In this document: positions 21,238 to 31,154 of the stretch, in pieces | How the letters are laid out: each line of letters opens with the position of its first letter | How positions within the stretch are numbered: position 1 is the stretch's first letter | NCBI RefSeq assembly: GCF_003852515.1 | Contig: NZ_QAJK01000071.1 | Location: 1 to 53,899 of the forward strand | Origin: Variovorax sp. KBW07 | GTDB taxonomy: Bacteria; Pseudomonadota; Gammaproteobacteria; Burkholderiales; Burkholderiaceae_C | Reading direction: 5' to 3' | DNA length: 53,899 bases | The notes under the pieces: model-generated | The model's input: the letters and a program-made list of their open reading frames with translations, nothing else | Databases searched by the model: none | What the model was told of the DNA's origin: nothing | Made by a program: the position numbers and the translations under genes

Positions 21238-22359
21238 ATGACTTCAGGAGCACAAATTCCCCGCCACATGCGCCGTCCGCAGCGCCGGGGGGCCTGCATG
21301 CCACAGCCGGAGCTGCGCACCAGCTCCGCCGCGTGGCTGGAGGGGGTGCTCGGCATGTTCGAGGCCGAAGGGCTGGACGTGCCCGCGCTGCTGCGCGACG
21401 CCGGCTTCGATGCCGAGTCGCTGCACCAGCAGAACGCGCGCTTTCCGGTCGACGAGATCACCATGCTGTGGCAGCTTGCCGTGTCGCGCGTCGGCAAGCC
21501 CACGCTGGGCCTGAACCGCGACCTGGCCTCCACCTACAGCAACCTGGGCACCGTGGGCCACGCCATGGCCTGTGCCCCCGACCTGAAGACCAGCCTGGGC
21601 AGCCTCACGCGCTACATGGCCGTGATCTCTGACGCCACCACCTTCTCGATGAACGACGACCCGCGCGGCCACTGGATGTCGCTGGAACACAGCGGCGGCA
21701 GCCTGCCGATTCCGCGCCAGCGCGTCGAATACGCGCTGCTGACGCTGTTCACCTTCGCCCGCTGGGCCGCGCGGCGCGACCTGCGCCCGCTGATGGTCGA
21801 GTTCGTCTACCCCGCCCCGGCCGACGACCGCCCGCACCGCGAGGCCTTCGGCTGCGACATCCGCTTCAACTGCGCGGCCAACCGCATGCTGCTGTCGACC
21901 ACCGACATGACGATGCACCTGCCCACGCACCACCCGGTGCTGGCCGAAATGCACGAGCACCTGCTCGAAGACCAGCTGAGCCAGCTCGGCCAGACCACCA
22001 CCAGCAGCCTGGTGTGCGCCGAGATCGCGCGCCGGCTGCAACAGGGCGAGCCGCGCCGGCAAGACGTGGCCGCGGGGCTGGGCATTGCCGAGCGCACCCT
22101 GCAGCGCCGGCTGCAGGAAGAGTCGGTGTCGTTCCAGTCGTTGCTCGACCGCACGCGCCGCGAACTGGCGCAGCAATACCTGGCCGAGCAACGCCACACG
22201 CTGACCGACGTGGCCGACCTGCTGGGCTTTGTCGACGCCAGCAATTTCTTTCGGGCCTGCAAGCGCTGGTTCGGCCTGCCGCCGGCGCAATACCGGGCGC
22301 GAATCTGGCAAGGCGGGCTGGTGGGCGCGCGGGTTCCCGCGGGTGCCCTTCTGAACTGA
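21238..22359 (+). CDS. AraC-family transcriptional regulator
   Basis: A 373-residue regulator. The N-terminal ~200 residues fit the arabinose-binding-like sensor of the OruR/QS-type AraC group ([14 protein letters not shown], then [13 protein letters not shown]). The C-terminal double helix-turn-helix is visible in the [20 protein letters not shown] and [20 protein letters not shown] segments. It is transcribed away from the carboxylesterase gene across a 132-base gap, so activation of the two hydrolase genes is a reasonable inference. The true start may be at MPQPELRT, 20 residues in. Confidence 0.92.
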   Translation: MTSGAQIPRHMRRPQRRGACMPQPELRTSSAAWLEGVLGMFEAEGLDVPALLRDAGFDAESLHQQNARFPVDEITMLWQLAVSRVGKPTLGLNRDLASTYSNLGTVGHAMACAPDLKTSLGSLTRYMAVISDATTFSMNDDPRGHWMSLEHSGGSLPIPRQRVEYALLTLFTFARWAARRDLRPLMVEFVYPAPADDRPHREAFGCDIRFNCAANRMLLSTTDMTMHLPTHHPVLAEMHEHLLEDQLSQLGQTTTSSLVCAEIARRLQQGEPRRQDVAAGLGIAERTLQRRLQEESVSFQSLLDRTRRELAQQYLAEQRHTLTDVADLLGFVDASNFFRACKRWFGLPPAQYRARIWQGGLVGARVPAGALLN

Positions 22360-22405
22360 AGGCCCGGCCGGCAAGGGGTTTCGTGCCGTGCCGGACAATC
22401 CGGCC

Positions 22406-23887
22406 ATGAGCTTGCTTGCTGAAGACACCGAGGTCGCCGACCTGGGATTGCGCTGGAAACCCGGCTTTTCAACCCTGGGCCCCGCCTTTTTGACCGAGTT
22501 GCGGCCCACGCCGCTGCCCGATCCGTACTGGGTATGCCGCAGCGAGGCCGTCGCGCGCGAGCTGGGCCTGCCCGCGGACTGGCACTCCGACAGCACACTG
22601 CGCGCGCTGACCGGCAGCCTGCCGGTTGCCGGCACCCGCCCCTTTGCCACCGTGTACAGCGGCCACCAGTTCGGCGTGTGGGCCGGCCAGCTGGGCGATG
22701 GCCGCGCCATCATGATCGGCGAGACCGAGGGTGGCCTCGAAGTGCAACTGAAAGGCGCGGGCCGCACGCCCTATTCACGTGGCGGCGACGGCCGCGCCGT
22801 GCTGCGCTCCAGCATCCGCGAGTTCCTGTGCAGCGAGGCCATGCACGGCCTGGGCATCCCGACCACGCGTGCGCTGTGCGTGACCGGCTCCGATGCCCGC
22901 GTGCGCCGAGAAGAACTCGAAAGCGCCGCCGTCGTGACGCGCGTGGCGCCCAGCTTCATCCGCTTCGGCCACTTCGAGCACTTTGCGGCCAACCAGCGCG
23001 AAGACGAACTGCGCGCGCTGGCCGACTACGTCATCGACCGCTACTACCCGGCCTGCCGCACGACGGATCGCTTCAACGGCAATGCCTACGCCGCCTTCCT
23101 GGAAGCCGTGAGCGAGCGCACCGCCGGCCTGCTCGCGCAATGGCAGGCCGTGGGCTTTTGCCACGGCGTGATGAACACCGACAACATGAGCATCCTGGGG
23201 CTCACCATCGACTACGGGCCATTCCAGTTTCTCGACGGCTTCGATCCGCGCCACATCTGCAACCACAGCGACACCAGTGGCCGCTACGCCTTCAACCAGC
23301 AGCCCAACGTGGCGTACTGGAACCTGTTCTGCCTGGCCCAGGCGCTGCTGCCACTGATCGGCGACCAGGAAGTTGCCGTGGCCGCGCTGGAGTCGTACAA
23401 GACCGTGTTTCCCACCGAGTTCGAGGCCCGCATGCGCGCCAAGCTCGGCCTGTCCGATTCGGCCGAAGGCGACCGCGCGCTGGTCGAAGGCGTTCTCAAG
23501 CTGCTGGCCGCGGGCAAGGTCGACTACACGATCTTCTGGCGGCGCCTCTCGCACGGCATGGCCGATGGCAACGTCGAGCCGGTGCGCGACCTGTTCCTGG
23601 ACCGCGAGGGCTTCGACGCCTGGATGCTATTATTTTCAGAGCGCCATGCGATCGGCACACGTGCCGAAGCGGCCGGCCTGATGCTCAGGTCGAACCCCAA
23701 GTTCGTGCTGCGGAACCACCTGGGCCAGCAAGCCATCGAAGCAAGTCAGCAAAAAGACCAGGCCGGTGTGGCAACCTTGCTGGCACTGCTGCAGACCCCA
23801 TTTGAAGAACATCCCGGCACCGACGACGCGTATGCCGGCTTCCCGCCCGACTGGGCGTCCACGATTGAAATCAGCTGCTCATCATGA
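22406..23887 (+). CDS. selO: Protein adenylyltransferase SelO (YdiU)
   Basis: A 493-residue pseudokinase-fold AMPylase of the SelO family, which transfers AMP to protein hydroxyl groups and is linked to redox stress. Visible are [35 protein letters not shown], and the metal site region GVMNTDNMS with [12 protein letters not shown]. The C terminus ISCSS retains the cysteine that is selenocysteine in animals. ATG 22406 is preferred over GTG 22388. The stop overlaps msrB by four bases (ATGA), which couples AMPylation to methionine-sulfoxide repair. Confidence 0.94.
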   Translation: MSLLAEDTEVADLGLRWKPGFSTLGPAFLTELRPTPLPDPYWVCRSEAVARELGLPADWHSDSTLRALTGSLPVAGTRPFATVYSGHQFGVWAGQLGDGRAIMIGETEGGLEVQLKGAGRTPYSRGGDGRAVLRSSIREFLCSEAMHGLGIPTTRALCVTGSDARVRREELESAAVVTRVAPSFIRFGHFEHFAANQREDELRALADYVIDRYYPACRTTDRFNGNAYAAFLEAVSERTAGLLAQWQAVGFCHGVMNTDNMSILGLTIDYGPFQFLDGFDPRHICNHSDTSGRYAFNQQPNVAYWNLFCLAQALLPLIGDQEVAVAALESYKTVFPTEFEARMRAKLGLSDSAEGDRALVEGVLKLLAAGKVDYTIFWRRLSHGMADGNVEPVRDLFLDREGFDAWMLLFSERHAIGTRAEAAGLMLRSNPKFVLRNHLGQQAIEASQQKDQAGVATLLALLQTPFEEHPGTDDAYAGFPPDWASTIEISCSS

Positions 23888-24294
23888 CCACACCCGTTCA
23901 AAAAACCGACGCCGAATGGAAAGCCCTGCTCGCTGAAAAGGGCGCCGAACCCGCCGCCTTCGAAGTGACGCGCCACGCCGCCACCGAGCGCCCCTTCACC
24001 GGCAAGTACGAAGCCCACTGGGACGACGGCACCTACCACTGCGTGTGCTGCGGCGCCAAGCTGTTCGAGTCGGGCACCAAGTTCGACGCCGGCTGCGGCT
24101 GGCCCAGCTTCTCGGAAGAAGCCGTGCCCGGCGCCATCCGCAACATCGTCGACCGTTCGCACGGCATGGTGCGCACCGAGAACGTCTGCGCAAACTGCGG
24201 CGCCCACCTGGGCCACGTGTTCCCCGACGGCCCGACCGAAACCGGCCTGCGCTACTGCATGAACTCGGCCTCGCTCGACTTCCAGAAAAAATGA
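23884..24294 (+). CDS. msrB: Peptide-methionine (R)-S-oxide reductase
   Basis: A 136-residue MsrB that reduces methionine-R-sulfoxide in proteins. Zinc-binding cysteine pairs are Cys53/Cys56 (YHCVCCG) and Cys102/Cys105 (VCANCG). Catalytic Cys125 lies in RYCMNSASL, and the GCGWPSF and GHVFPDGP substrate segments are present. No signal peptide is seen, so it is cytosolic. It overlaps selO upstream and yciB downstream, each by ATGA. Confidence 0.97.
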   Translation: MTTPVQKTDAEWKALLAEKGAEPAAFEVTRHAATERPFTGKYEAHWDDGTYHCVCCGAKLFESGTKFDAGCGWPSFSEEAVPGAIRNIVDRSHGMVRTENVCANCGAHLGHVFPDGPTETGLRYCMNSASLDFQKK

Positions 24295-24833
24295 AACTGC
24301 TCCTCGACTTCTTCCCGATCCTGCTGTTCTTCGGCGCCTACAAGCTGGGCGACATCTACACCGCCACCGGCGTGCTGATGGCCGCCACCGTGGTGCAGAT
24401 GGCGGTCATCTACGCCATGGAACGCAAGCTGCAGGCGATGCAGAAGGCCACGCTGGTGCTGATCCTGCTGTTCGGCACGCTCACGCTGGCGCTGCACGAC
24501 GACCGCTTCATCAAGTGGAAGCCGACGGTGCTCTATGGCGCCATGGCCATCGCGCTGGCGGTGGCGCTGTGGGCGCTGAAGAAGAACTTCCTGAAGATGC
24601 TGCTGGGCCAGCAGCTGGAGCTGCCCGAGCGCATCTGGGGCCGGCTGAACGTGGCGTGGATCGGCTATTGCCTGTTCATGGCCATCATCAACGGTTACGT
24701 GGCGGCGTACTTCACCACCGAGGCCTGGGTCAACTTCAAGCTCTGGGGCTACGTGTTCCCCATCGTCTTCCTGGTGGCGCAGGGCCTGTACATCGCGCCG
24801 CACCTCAAGAGCGACGACAAGCCCGCGGCATGA
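24291..24833 (+). CDS. yciB: Septation/intracellular-septation protein A (YciB/IspZ)
   Basis: A 180-residue inner-membrane protein beginning [18 protein letters not shown], the family hallmark, with five hydrophobic helices. The [11 protein letters not shown] and [12 protein letters not shown] segments are conserved. YciB affects cell envelope and division, and its exact biochemical role is unsettled. The ATG is inside the msrB stop (ATGA), and its own stop overlaps the bolA start in the same way. Confidence 0.95.
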   Translation: MKLLLDFFPILLFFGAYKLGDIYTATGVLMAATVVQMAVIYAMERKLQAMQKATLVLILLFGTLTLALHDDRFIKWKPTVLYGAMAIALAVALWALKKNFLKMLLGQQLELPERIWGRLNVAWIGYCLFMAIINGYVAAYFTTEAWVNFKLWGYVFPIVFLVAQGLYIAPHLKSDDKPAA

Positions 24834-25123
24834 GCATGAGCAGCACCACCGCACTCACCGCACAGTTACCCACCGCGGCCGACCTCGAGGCCGCTTTGCG
24901 CGAAGCGCTCGCGCCCACGCAGCTCGAAGTCATCGACGAGAGCGGCGCCCACGCCGGCCATGCGGGCGCCAACGCGGAGGGCCGCGGCACCCATTTCCGG
25001 GTGCGCATCGCCTCCCCGCTGTTCGCCGGAAAGCCCCGCGTGGCGCGGCATCGGCTTGTGTATGATGCCCTCCAAGTTTTTATCGCACAGGGTCTGCACG
25101 CCATCGCCATCGAGGTGCTCTGA
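24830..25123 (+). CDS. bolA: BolA-family protein
   Basis: A 97-residue BolA-like protein. The class II KH-like fold is recognisable from [26 protein letters not shown], with the conserved RHR-VY motif whose His can help ligate an Fe-S cluster with a monothiol glutaredoxin. An alanine/glycine-rich loop ([12 protein letters not shown]) replaces the usual shorter loop. The start is ATG 24830 or 24836, both overlapping or abutting the yciB stop. Confidence 0.88.
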   Translation: MSMSSTTALTAQLPTAADLEAALREALAPTQLEVIDESGAHAGHAGANAEGRGTHFRVRIASPLFAGKPRVARHRLVYDALQVFIAQGLHAIAIEVL

Positions 25124-25272
25124 GTCGTCCATGGGTCGTTCATGAGTCGCATGCCACGTTCCTGACGGCACTCCGGCCACCCTGTTCCTCCCCCCATTTC
25201 GTCCCTATTCCTGCTTTCTTTCACGCGCCTTTTCCTACACGCGCATTTCCTTCCCAGCTTGATATTCATTCC

Positions 25273-26058
25273 ATGAAAAAACAAATCTTGCAGGCCGTTG
25301 CGGCCGCAGTGCTGCTCGGTGCCATCCCCATGGCGGCCCTGGCGCAGAACGCCGCCATCGTCAACGGCAAGCCGGTGCCCAAGGCCCGCATGGACGTCCT
25401 GGCCCAGCAGCTCGCCGCTGCCGGCCGCCCGGTGACGCCTGAAATGCAAAGCCAGCTGCGCGAAGAAATCGTGGCACGCGAAGTGTTCATGCAGGAAGCG
25501 CAAAAGCAGGGCCTGGACGCCAGCGACGACTACAAGAACCAGCTCGAACTGGCCCGCCAGGCCATCCTGATCCGCGCGCTGTTCGACAACTACCGCAAGA
25601 CCAACGCGGTGTCCGACGCCGACGTGAAGGCCGAGTACGACAAGTTCGTCGCGGCCAACGGTGGCAAGGAATACAAGGCCCGCCACATCCTGGTCGAAAC
25701 CGAAGACCAGGCCAAGAAGATCCTGGCCGACCTGAAGAAGGGCGGCAAGTTCGAAGACATCGCCAAGAAGCAGAGCAAGGACCCCGGATCGGGCGCCAAC
25801 GGCGGCGACCTCGACTGGGCCAACCCCGCCAGCTTCGTGCCCGAGTTCTCGGAAGCGATGATCAAGCTCAAGAAGGGCGAGACCACCCCTGCCCCCATCA
25901 AGACGCAGTTCGGCTATCACATCATCCGCGTCGACGACATCCGCCAGGCCCAACTGCCGAAGCTGGAAGAAGTGAAGCCGCAGATCACGCAGCAGTTGCA
26001 ACAGCAGCGCCTGCAGAAGTACCAGGAAGAACTGCGCGCGAAGGCGAAGGTCGAGTAA
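25273..26058 (+). CDS. Periplasmic parvulin-type peptidyl-prolyl isomerase
   Basis: A 261-residue exported PPIase. The signal peptide MKKQILQAVAAAVLL... is cut after Ala24 (ALA-Q). A SurA/PrsA-like N-terminal chaperone helix region follows. A single parvulin domain lies at about 133-225, with KARHILVETEDQA, GGDLDWANPASFVPEFSEA and TQFGYHIIRVDD. The glutamine-rich C-terminal helix resembles the chaperone lid. It probably assists folding of outer-membrane or periplasmic proteins. A 149-base gap from bolA holds no gene, and I find no clear promoter there. Confidence 0.93.
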   Translation: MKKQILQAVAAAVLLGAIPMAALAQNAAIVNGKPVPKARMDVLAQQLAAAGRPVTPEMQSQLREEIVAREVFMQEAQKQGLDASDDYKNQLELARQAILIRALFDNYRKTNAVSDADVKAEYDKFVAANGGKEYKARHILVETEDQAKKILADLKKGGKFEDIAKKQSKDPGSGANGGDLDWANPASFVPEFSEAMIKLKKGETTPAPIKTQFGYHIIRVDDIRQAQLPKLEEVKPQITQQLQQQRLQKYQEELRAKAKVE

Positions 26059-26090
26059 GCCTCGGGCTTCTCGGGCTTCTGCCTTCCATG

Positions 26091-26118
26091 AAAAAAGCGG
26101 CCTGCGGGCCGCTTTTTC
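26091..26118. terminator. Bidirectional intrinsic terminator
   Basis: AAAAAAGCGGCC and GGCCGCTTTTTC form a 12-bp perfect stem with loop TGCG between the convergent parvulin and purL genes. A and T runs on both sides make it functional for either strand. Confidence 0.92.
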
Positions 26119-26148
26119 ATTGCCGCCGCCGAAGCGGCTGCACGGGGA

Positions 26149-29100
26149 TCAGCCCACCCAGCGGCGCGCGTTGCGCCAGATCTGCATCCACGGGCTCAGC
26201 TCGCTGCGGTCGCCCGGCGTCCAGCTCATCTGGATGTTGCGGAACACGCGCTCCGGGTGCGGCATGACGGCGGTGAAGCGGCCGTCGGGCGTGGTGACGG
26301 AGGTCAGGCCGCCGGCGCTGCCGTTCGGGTTGAACGGGTACTGCTCGGTCGGCTTGCCGTGGTTGTCCACGAAGCGCATGGCGCCGATGGCCTTGGCGGG
26401 GTCGCCGCGGTGCTTGAAGTTGGCGTAGCCCTCGCCGTGCGCCACCGCGATCGGCAGGCGGTTGCCGGCCATGCCCGCGAAGAAGATGCTGGGCGACTCG
26501 AGCACTTCGACCATCGACAGGCGGGCCTCGAAGCGCTCGCTCTGGTTGGTGGTGAAGCGCGGCCAGGCTTCGGCACCGGGAATGATGTCGGCCAGCTCGG
26601 CGAACATCTGGCAGCCGTTGCACACGCCCAGGCCGAAGGTGTCTTCGCGGCCGAAGAAGGCCTTGAACTGCTCTGCCAGCTTGGGGTTGAAGGTGATGCT
26701 GCGGGCCCAGCCGATGCCGGCGCCCAGCGTGTCGCCGTAGCTGAAGCCGCCGCAGGCGACCACGCCCTTGAAGTTGGCCAGGTCCGCCCTGCCCGCCTGC
26801 AGATCGGTCATGTGGACGTCGTAGGCCTCGAAGCCGGCTTCGGTGAAGGCGTAGGCCATCTCGACATGCGAGTTGACACCTTGCTCGCGAAGGATGGCGA
26901 CCTTGGGGCGGCTCTGAAGGATGGCGGGGGCGTTGATGCTGCTGCCCTCACCCCTGCCCTCTCCCAGAGGGAGAGGGAGAAATACATGCATGCCGGGGTC
27001 CGATGGCTCGCCGGCCGCTGCGTGCTCTGCATCGGCGCAAGCCGGGTTGTCGCGCTCGCGGGCGATCTTCCAGCTGACCGAATCCCAGACCTGATGCAGG
27101 TCGTGCAGGCTCGCGCTGAACACCGACTTGGCATCGCGCCAGACTTCGAGCTTGCCCTTGCCCGCATCCATGGGCGAGCTGGCGGGCCGGGTCTTGCCGA
27201 CGAAATGGCTGTGGGCGCTCAGGCCATGGGCGCGCAGCACCTGCATCACGTCGTTGCGCTCGGCCGTGCGCACCTGCAGCACCATGCCCAGCTCTTCGTT
27301 GAACAGCGCCTTGAGCGTGAGCTCTTCGCGCCGCGCGCTGACCTGCTGCGCCCAGTTCTTGGCGTCGCCCGTTTCCATGCGGCTGTCGGAAATGCCGTCG
27401 CCTTCGGTGACCAGCATGTCGACGTTGAGCGCCACGCCGACATGGCCGGCAAAAGCCATTTCGCAGGCGGTGGCGAACAGGCCGCCGTCGCTGCGGTCAT
27501 GCATCGCGAGGATCTTGCCGTCGGCGCGCAGCGCGTTCACGGCATTGACCAGCGCCACCAGTTGCGCGGGGTCGTCGAGGTCGGGCACGGTGTCGCCGCT
27601 CTGGTTGAGCGTCTGCGAAAGGATGCTGCCGGCCATGCGGTGCTGGCCGCGGCCCAGGTCGACCAGCACCAGCGTGGTGTCGGGCTCTTGCGCGTCGAGC
27701 TGCGGCGTGAGCGTGCCGCGCACATCGGCCAGCGTGGCGAAGGCGGTGACGATCAGGCTCACGGGCGAGGTGACCTTCTTGGCTTCGCCCTCGTCCTTCC
27801 ACTGCGTGCGCATCGACAGCGAATCCTTGCCGACCGGAATCGACACGCCCAGCGCCGGGCACAGCTCCAGGCCCACGGCCTTGACGGTTTCGTACAGCGC
27901 GGCGTCTTCGCCGGGCTCGCCGCAAGCGGCCATCCAGTTGGCCGACAGCTTGACGCGCGACAGCTCGATGGGGGCGGCCAGCAGGTTGGTGATGGCCTCG
28001 GCCACGGCCATGCGGCCCGAGGCCGGCGCGTCGAGTGCGGCCAGCGGCGTGCGCTCGCCCATGCTCATCGCCTCGCCGGCAAAGCCCTTGTAGTCGGCCA
28101 GCGTCACGGCGCAATCGGCCACGGGCACCTGCCACGGGCCGACCATCTGGTCGCGGTGGCTCAGGCCGCCCACGGTGCGGTCGCCGATGGTGATGAGGAA
28201 GCGCTTGGACGCCACGGTCGGGTGCGCCAGCACGTCGATGGCGGCCTTTTGCAGGTCGACACCGGTCAGGTCGAGCGGCTTGAAGGTGCGCGCCACGGTC
28301 TTCACGTCGCGGTGCATCTTGGGCGGCTTGCCCAGCAGCACGTCCATCGGCATGTCGACGGGCTGCACGGCCGCGCCTTCGTCGGCCACCAGCAGCTGGC
28401 GCTCTTCGGTCGCCACGCCGACCACCGAGAACGGGCAGCGCTCGCGCTCGCAGAAGGCCTTGAACTGTTCGAGCGATTCGGGCGCAATGGCCAGCACGTA
28501 GCGCTCCTGGCTTTCGTTGCACCAGATTTCCTTGGGCGCCATGCCCGACTCTTCGAGCGGCACCGCGCGCAGGTCGAAGCGCGCGCCGCGGCCGGCGTCG
28601 TTGGTCAGTTCCGGGAAGGCGTTGCTCAGGCCGCCCGCGCCCACGTCGTGAATGGCGAGGATGGGGTTGGCCGCGCCCTGCTGCCAGCAGTGGTTGATGA
28701 CCTCCTGCGCGCGGCGTTCGATTTCGGGGTTGCCGCGCTGCACCGAGTCGAAGTCGAGCTCGGCGGCGTTGGCGCCGGTCGCCATCGAGCTGGCGGCGCT
28801 GCCGCCCATGCCGATGCGCATGCCGGGGCCGCCGAGCTGGATCAGCAGCGAGCCGGCCGGGAACAAAATCTTCTTGGTCTGCGCGGCGTCGATGCTGCCG
28901 AGGCCGCCCGCGATCATGATGGGCTTGTGGTAGCCGCGCTGCACGGTGTCGAGGTCGCTCGACACGGTCTGCTCGTATTCGCGGAAGTAGCCCAGCAGGT
29001 TGGGACGGCCGAATTCGTTGTTGAACGCGGCGCCGCCCAGCGGCCCCTCGGTCATGATCTGCAGCGGGCTGGCGATGTGCTCGGGCTTGCCGTAGTGGCC

Positions 29101-30261
29101 GTCTTCAGGCCACAGCCTCGACACGGTGAAACCGGTCAGGCCGGCCTTGGGCCTGGAGCCGCGGCCGGTGGCGCCTTCGTCGCGAATTTCGCCGCCCGCG
29201 CCTGTCGAGGCGCCCGGGAACGGCGAAATGGCGGTCGGGTGGTTGTGCGTCTCGACCTTCATGAGCACATGGCTCAGGGCGCTCTCTTTTTGATAGCCCT
29301 GCTCGCCCGATCCGCCGGCACGCGCCACGAAGCGCTCGATGTTGTTGCCTTCCATCACCGAGGCGTTGTCCGCATAGGCGATCACCGTGTGCTGCGGGTT
29401 CTGCTTCTCGGTGTGGCGGATCATCGAGAACAGGCTTTGCGGCTGCGCCACGCCATCGATGGTGAAGTTGGCGTTGAAGATCTTGTGGCGGCAGTGCTCG
29501 CTGTTGGCCTGCGCGAACATCATCAGCTCGACGTCGCTCGGGTTGCGGCCCAGGCGGGTGAAGGCTTCTACCAGGTAGTCGATTTCGTCCTCGGCCAGCG
29601 CCAGGCCGAAGCCGGTGTTGGCGGCTTCCAGCGCCGCGCGACCACCGGCCTGCACGTCGACCTGCGCCATCGGCTGGGCCGGCAGCTCGCTGAACAGGCT
29701 GGCCGCCTGCTCGACGGTGGCCAGCACCGATTCGGTCATGCGGTCGTGCAGCGGACCGGCCGCGGCGGCCAGCGCGTCGCCTTCGAGCACGGGCGCCTTG
29801 CCGATCAGCGGGGCCTTGAGCTTCAGGTGGTATTGGGTGACGCGCTCGACCCGGCGCAGCGCCAGGCCGCAGTTGTGGGCGATGTCGGTGGCCTTGGACG
29901 CCCAGGGCGAGACTGTGCCCAGGCGCGGCGTGACGACCACCGAGGTCGCGGCCTTGGCCGGTGCCTCGAAGGGCTCGCCGTAGGTCAGCAGCGCGGCAAA
30001 GCGGTCGCGGTCGGCCTGGCCGAGCGCCGCGTCGGTCACCACCAGGTGCACGAAACGGGCCGAAATGCCCTCGATGCGCGGCTCGATGGCCTGCAGTTTC
30101 GGCAGCAGTTGCCGCGCGCGGAAATCGCTGAGTGCGCTGCCGCCCTCGAACATGGTTACGACGGGAAGGGCTTGAGGTGCGGGCTGCGTCACGGTCGATG
30201 GGGGCCTGGGGCCGCGTTGGGAATCAAGAAATCTGGGCGGATGGCCGCTGACTGGGGTCAT
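26149..30261 (-). CDS. purL: Phosphoribosylformylglycinamidine synthase (FGAM synthase)
   Basis: A large single-chain PurL (1370 residues from ATG 30261; about 1347 from GTG 30192; 1334 from ATG 30153). It converts FGAR, ATP and glutamine to FGAM in purine synthesis. Homology begins at [18 protein letters not shown], so the first ~36 residues are doubtful. Visible are [26 protein letters not shown], and the C-terminal glutaminase with nucleophile Cys in [16 protein letters not shown] and PHPERVFRN. Residues about 1092-1107 ([12 protein letters not shown]) come from a dispersed repeat inserted in frame in the linker before the glutaminase. Confidence 0.96.
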   Translation of the reverse strand: MTPVSGHPPRFLDSQRGPRPPSTVTQPAPQALPVVTMFEGGSALSDFRARQLLPKLQAIEPRIEGISARFVHLVVTDAALGQADRDRFAALLTYGEPFEAPAKAATSVVVTPRLGTVSPWASKATDIAHNCGLALRRVERVTQYHLKLKAPLIGKAPVLEGDALAAAAGPLHDRMTESVLATVEQAASLFSELPAQPMAQVDVQAGGRAALEAANTGFGLALAEDEIDYLVEAFTRLGRNPSDVELMMFAQANSEHCRHKIFNANFTIDGVAQPQSLFSMIRHTEKQNPQHTVIAYADNASVMEGNNIERFVARAGGSGEQGYQKESALSHVLMKVETHNHPTAISPFPGASTGAGGEIRDEGATGRGSRPKAGLTGFTVSRLWPEDGHYGKPEHIASPLQIMTEGPLGGAAFNNEFGRPNLLGYFREYEQTVSSDLDTVQRGYHKPIMIAGGLGSIDAAQTKKILFPAGSLLIQLGGPGMRIGMGGSAASSMATGANAAELDFDSVQRGNPEIERRAQEVINHCWQQGAANPILAIHDVGAGGLSNAFPELTNDAGRGARFDLRAVPLEESGMAPKEIWCNESQERYVLAIAPESLEQFKAFCERERCPFSVVGVATEERQLLVADEGAAVQPVDMPMDVLLGKPPKMHRDVKTVARTFKPLDLTGVDLQKAAIDVLAHPTVASKRFLITIGDRTVGGLSHRDQMVGPWQVPVADCAVTLADYKGFAGEAMSMGERTPLAALDAPASGRMAVAEAITNLLAAPIELSRVKLSANWMAACGEPGEDAALYETVKAVGLELCPALGVSIPVGKDSLSMRTQWKDEGEAKKVTSPVSLIVTAFATLADVRGTLTPQLDAQEPDTTLVLVDLGRGQHRMAGSILSQTLNQSGDTVPDLDDPAQLVALVNAVNALRADGKILAMHDRSDGGLFATACEMAFAGHVGVALNVDMLVTEGDGISDSRMETGDAKNWAQQVSARREELTLKALFNEELGMVLQVRTAERNDVMQVLRAHGLSAHSHFVGKTRPASSPMDAGKGKLEVWRDAKSVFSASLHDLHQVWDSVSWKIARERDNPACADAEHAAAGEPSDPGMHVFLPLPLGEGRGEGSSINAPAILQSRPKVAILREQGVNSHVEMAYAFTEAGFEAYDVHMTDLQAGRADLANFKGVVACGGFSYGDTLGAGIGWARSITFNPKLAEQFKAFFGREDTFGLGVCNGCQMFAELADIIPGAEAWPRFTTNQSERFEARLSMVEVLESPSIFFAGMAGNRLPIAVAHGEGYANFKHRGDPAKAIGAMRFVDNHGKPTEQYPFNPNGSAGGLTSVTTPDGRFTAVMPHPERVFRNIQMSWTPGDRSELSPWMQIWRNARRWVG
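26943..26981. repeat. Palindromic dispersed repeat inside purL
   Basis: CCCTCTCCC (26957-26965), three bases, then GGGAGAGGG (26969-26977) form a perfect palindrome preceded by CTCACCCCTG. This is the widespread proteobacterial repeat normally found between genes; one strand reads [11 protein letters not shown] and the other [11 protein letters not shown]. Here it keeps the purL frame open. Confidence 0.85.
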
Positions 30262-30292
30262 CCGCGTTAACCCGGAATTTTAGCTTGGTGAA

Positions 30293-30301
30293 TGGGATAA
30301 T
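30293..30301 (+). promoter_or_regulatory. Extended -10 promoter of map, probably leaderless
   Basis: TG-G-GATAAT (TG at 30293, hexamer 30296-30301) is a 5/6 extended -10 element. The predicted transcript start about seven bases on coincides with the A of the map ATG at 30308, and no Shine-Dalgarno fits. On the other strand TAAAAT (30282-30277) could be the purL -10. Confidence 0.5.
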
Positions 30302-30307
30302 TCAGGG

Positions 30308-31132
30308 ATGAGCATTACTTACAAAGACGCCGCGGGCATCGAAGCCATGCGGGTCGCCTGCCGCCTCGGGTCCGAGGTGCTGGACTACCTCACGCCCTTC
30401 ATCAAGCCCGGCATCACGACCAACGAGATCGACCGGCTGGCCGCGGAATACATGGTCACGCAGGGCACCACCTCGGCCACGGTGGGCTACCTGGGCGCCA
30501 GCAGCGTGCCGTTCCCGAAGTCGCTCTGCACCTCGGTCAACCACGTGGTGTGCCACGGCATCCCCAATGACAAGCCCTTGAAGAAGGGCGACATCATGAA
30601 CATCGACGTCACCGTCATCAAGGACGGCTGGTTCGGCGACAACAGCCGCATGTTCGTGATCGGCGACGCCTCCATCGCGGCCAAGCGCCTGTGCTCCATC
30701 ACCTTCGAGGCCATGTGGCACGGCATCCTGCAGGTGCGCCCCGGCGCCCACCTGGGCGACGTGGGCCACGCGATCCAGAAGTTCGCCGAAGGCCAGGGCT
30801 TCTCGGTGGTGCGCGAGTTCTGCGGCCACGGCGTGGGCCAGCGATTCCATGAAGAACCCCAGGTGCTGCACTACGGCCGCCCCGGCACCATGGAAGAGCT
30901 CAAGCCCGGCATGATCTTCACCATCGAGCCGATGATCAACGCCGGCAAGCGCGACGTGAAGGAAGACTTCAAGGGCGGCCAGTACGACGGCTGGACCATC
31001 GTCACGCGCGACCATTCGCTGTCGGCCCAGTGGGAGCACACGGTGCTGGTCACCGAAACGGGCTACGAGGTGCTGACGCTCTCGGCAGGCAGCCCGCCGC
31101 TGCCCTCGTTCGTCACGGCCACCAAGACCTGA
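30308..31132 (+). CDS. map: Type I methionyl aminopeptidase
   Basis: A 274-residue MetAP-I that removes N-terminal methionine co-translationally. Metal ligands are recognisable: Asp in NIDVTV, Asp in FGDNSRMF, His in CGHGVGQ, Glu in TIEPMIN and Glu in QWEHTVLVT. The substrate-pocket His lies in [11 protein letters not shown]. The motif GDNSRMF differs from the usual GDTSKMF only at non-ligand positions. It is divergent from purL and 22 bases upstream of glnD. The adjacent -10 suggests a leaderless mRNA. Confidence 0.97.
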   Translation: MSITYKDAAGIEAMRVACRLGSEVLDYLTPFIKPGITTNEIDRLAAEYMVTQGTTSATVGYLGASSVPFPKSLCTSVNHVVCHGIPNDKPLKKGDIMNIDVTVIKDGWFGDNSRMFVIGDASIAAKRLCSITFEAMWHGILQVRPGAHLGDVGHAIQKFAEGQGFSVVREFCGHGVGQRFHEEPQVLHYGRPGTMEELKPGMIFTIEPMINAGKRDVKEDFKGGQYDGWTIVTRDHSLSAQWEHTVLVTETGYEVLTLSAGSPPLPSFVTATKT

Positions 31133-31154
31133 CGCGGCAGCGCGCGCCCCGGCC

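Noticed and set aside
22391-22405. GCCGGA-CAA-TCCGGC palindrome with GACAAT as a -10 for selO
   Set aside because: There is no matching -35, and the palindrome is short and common in GC-rich sequence. It is not strong enough to call.
26257-30270. About 1300-codon open frame opposite purL
   Set aside because: It is a mirror of purL codon bias, has no recognisable motifs, and contains the repeat-derived [11 protein letters not shown] peptide often mis-annotated as protein.
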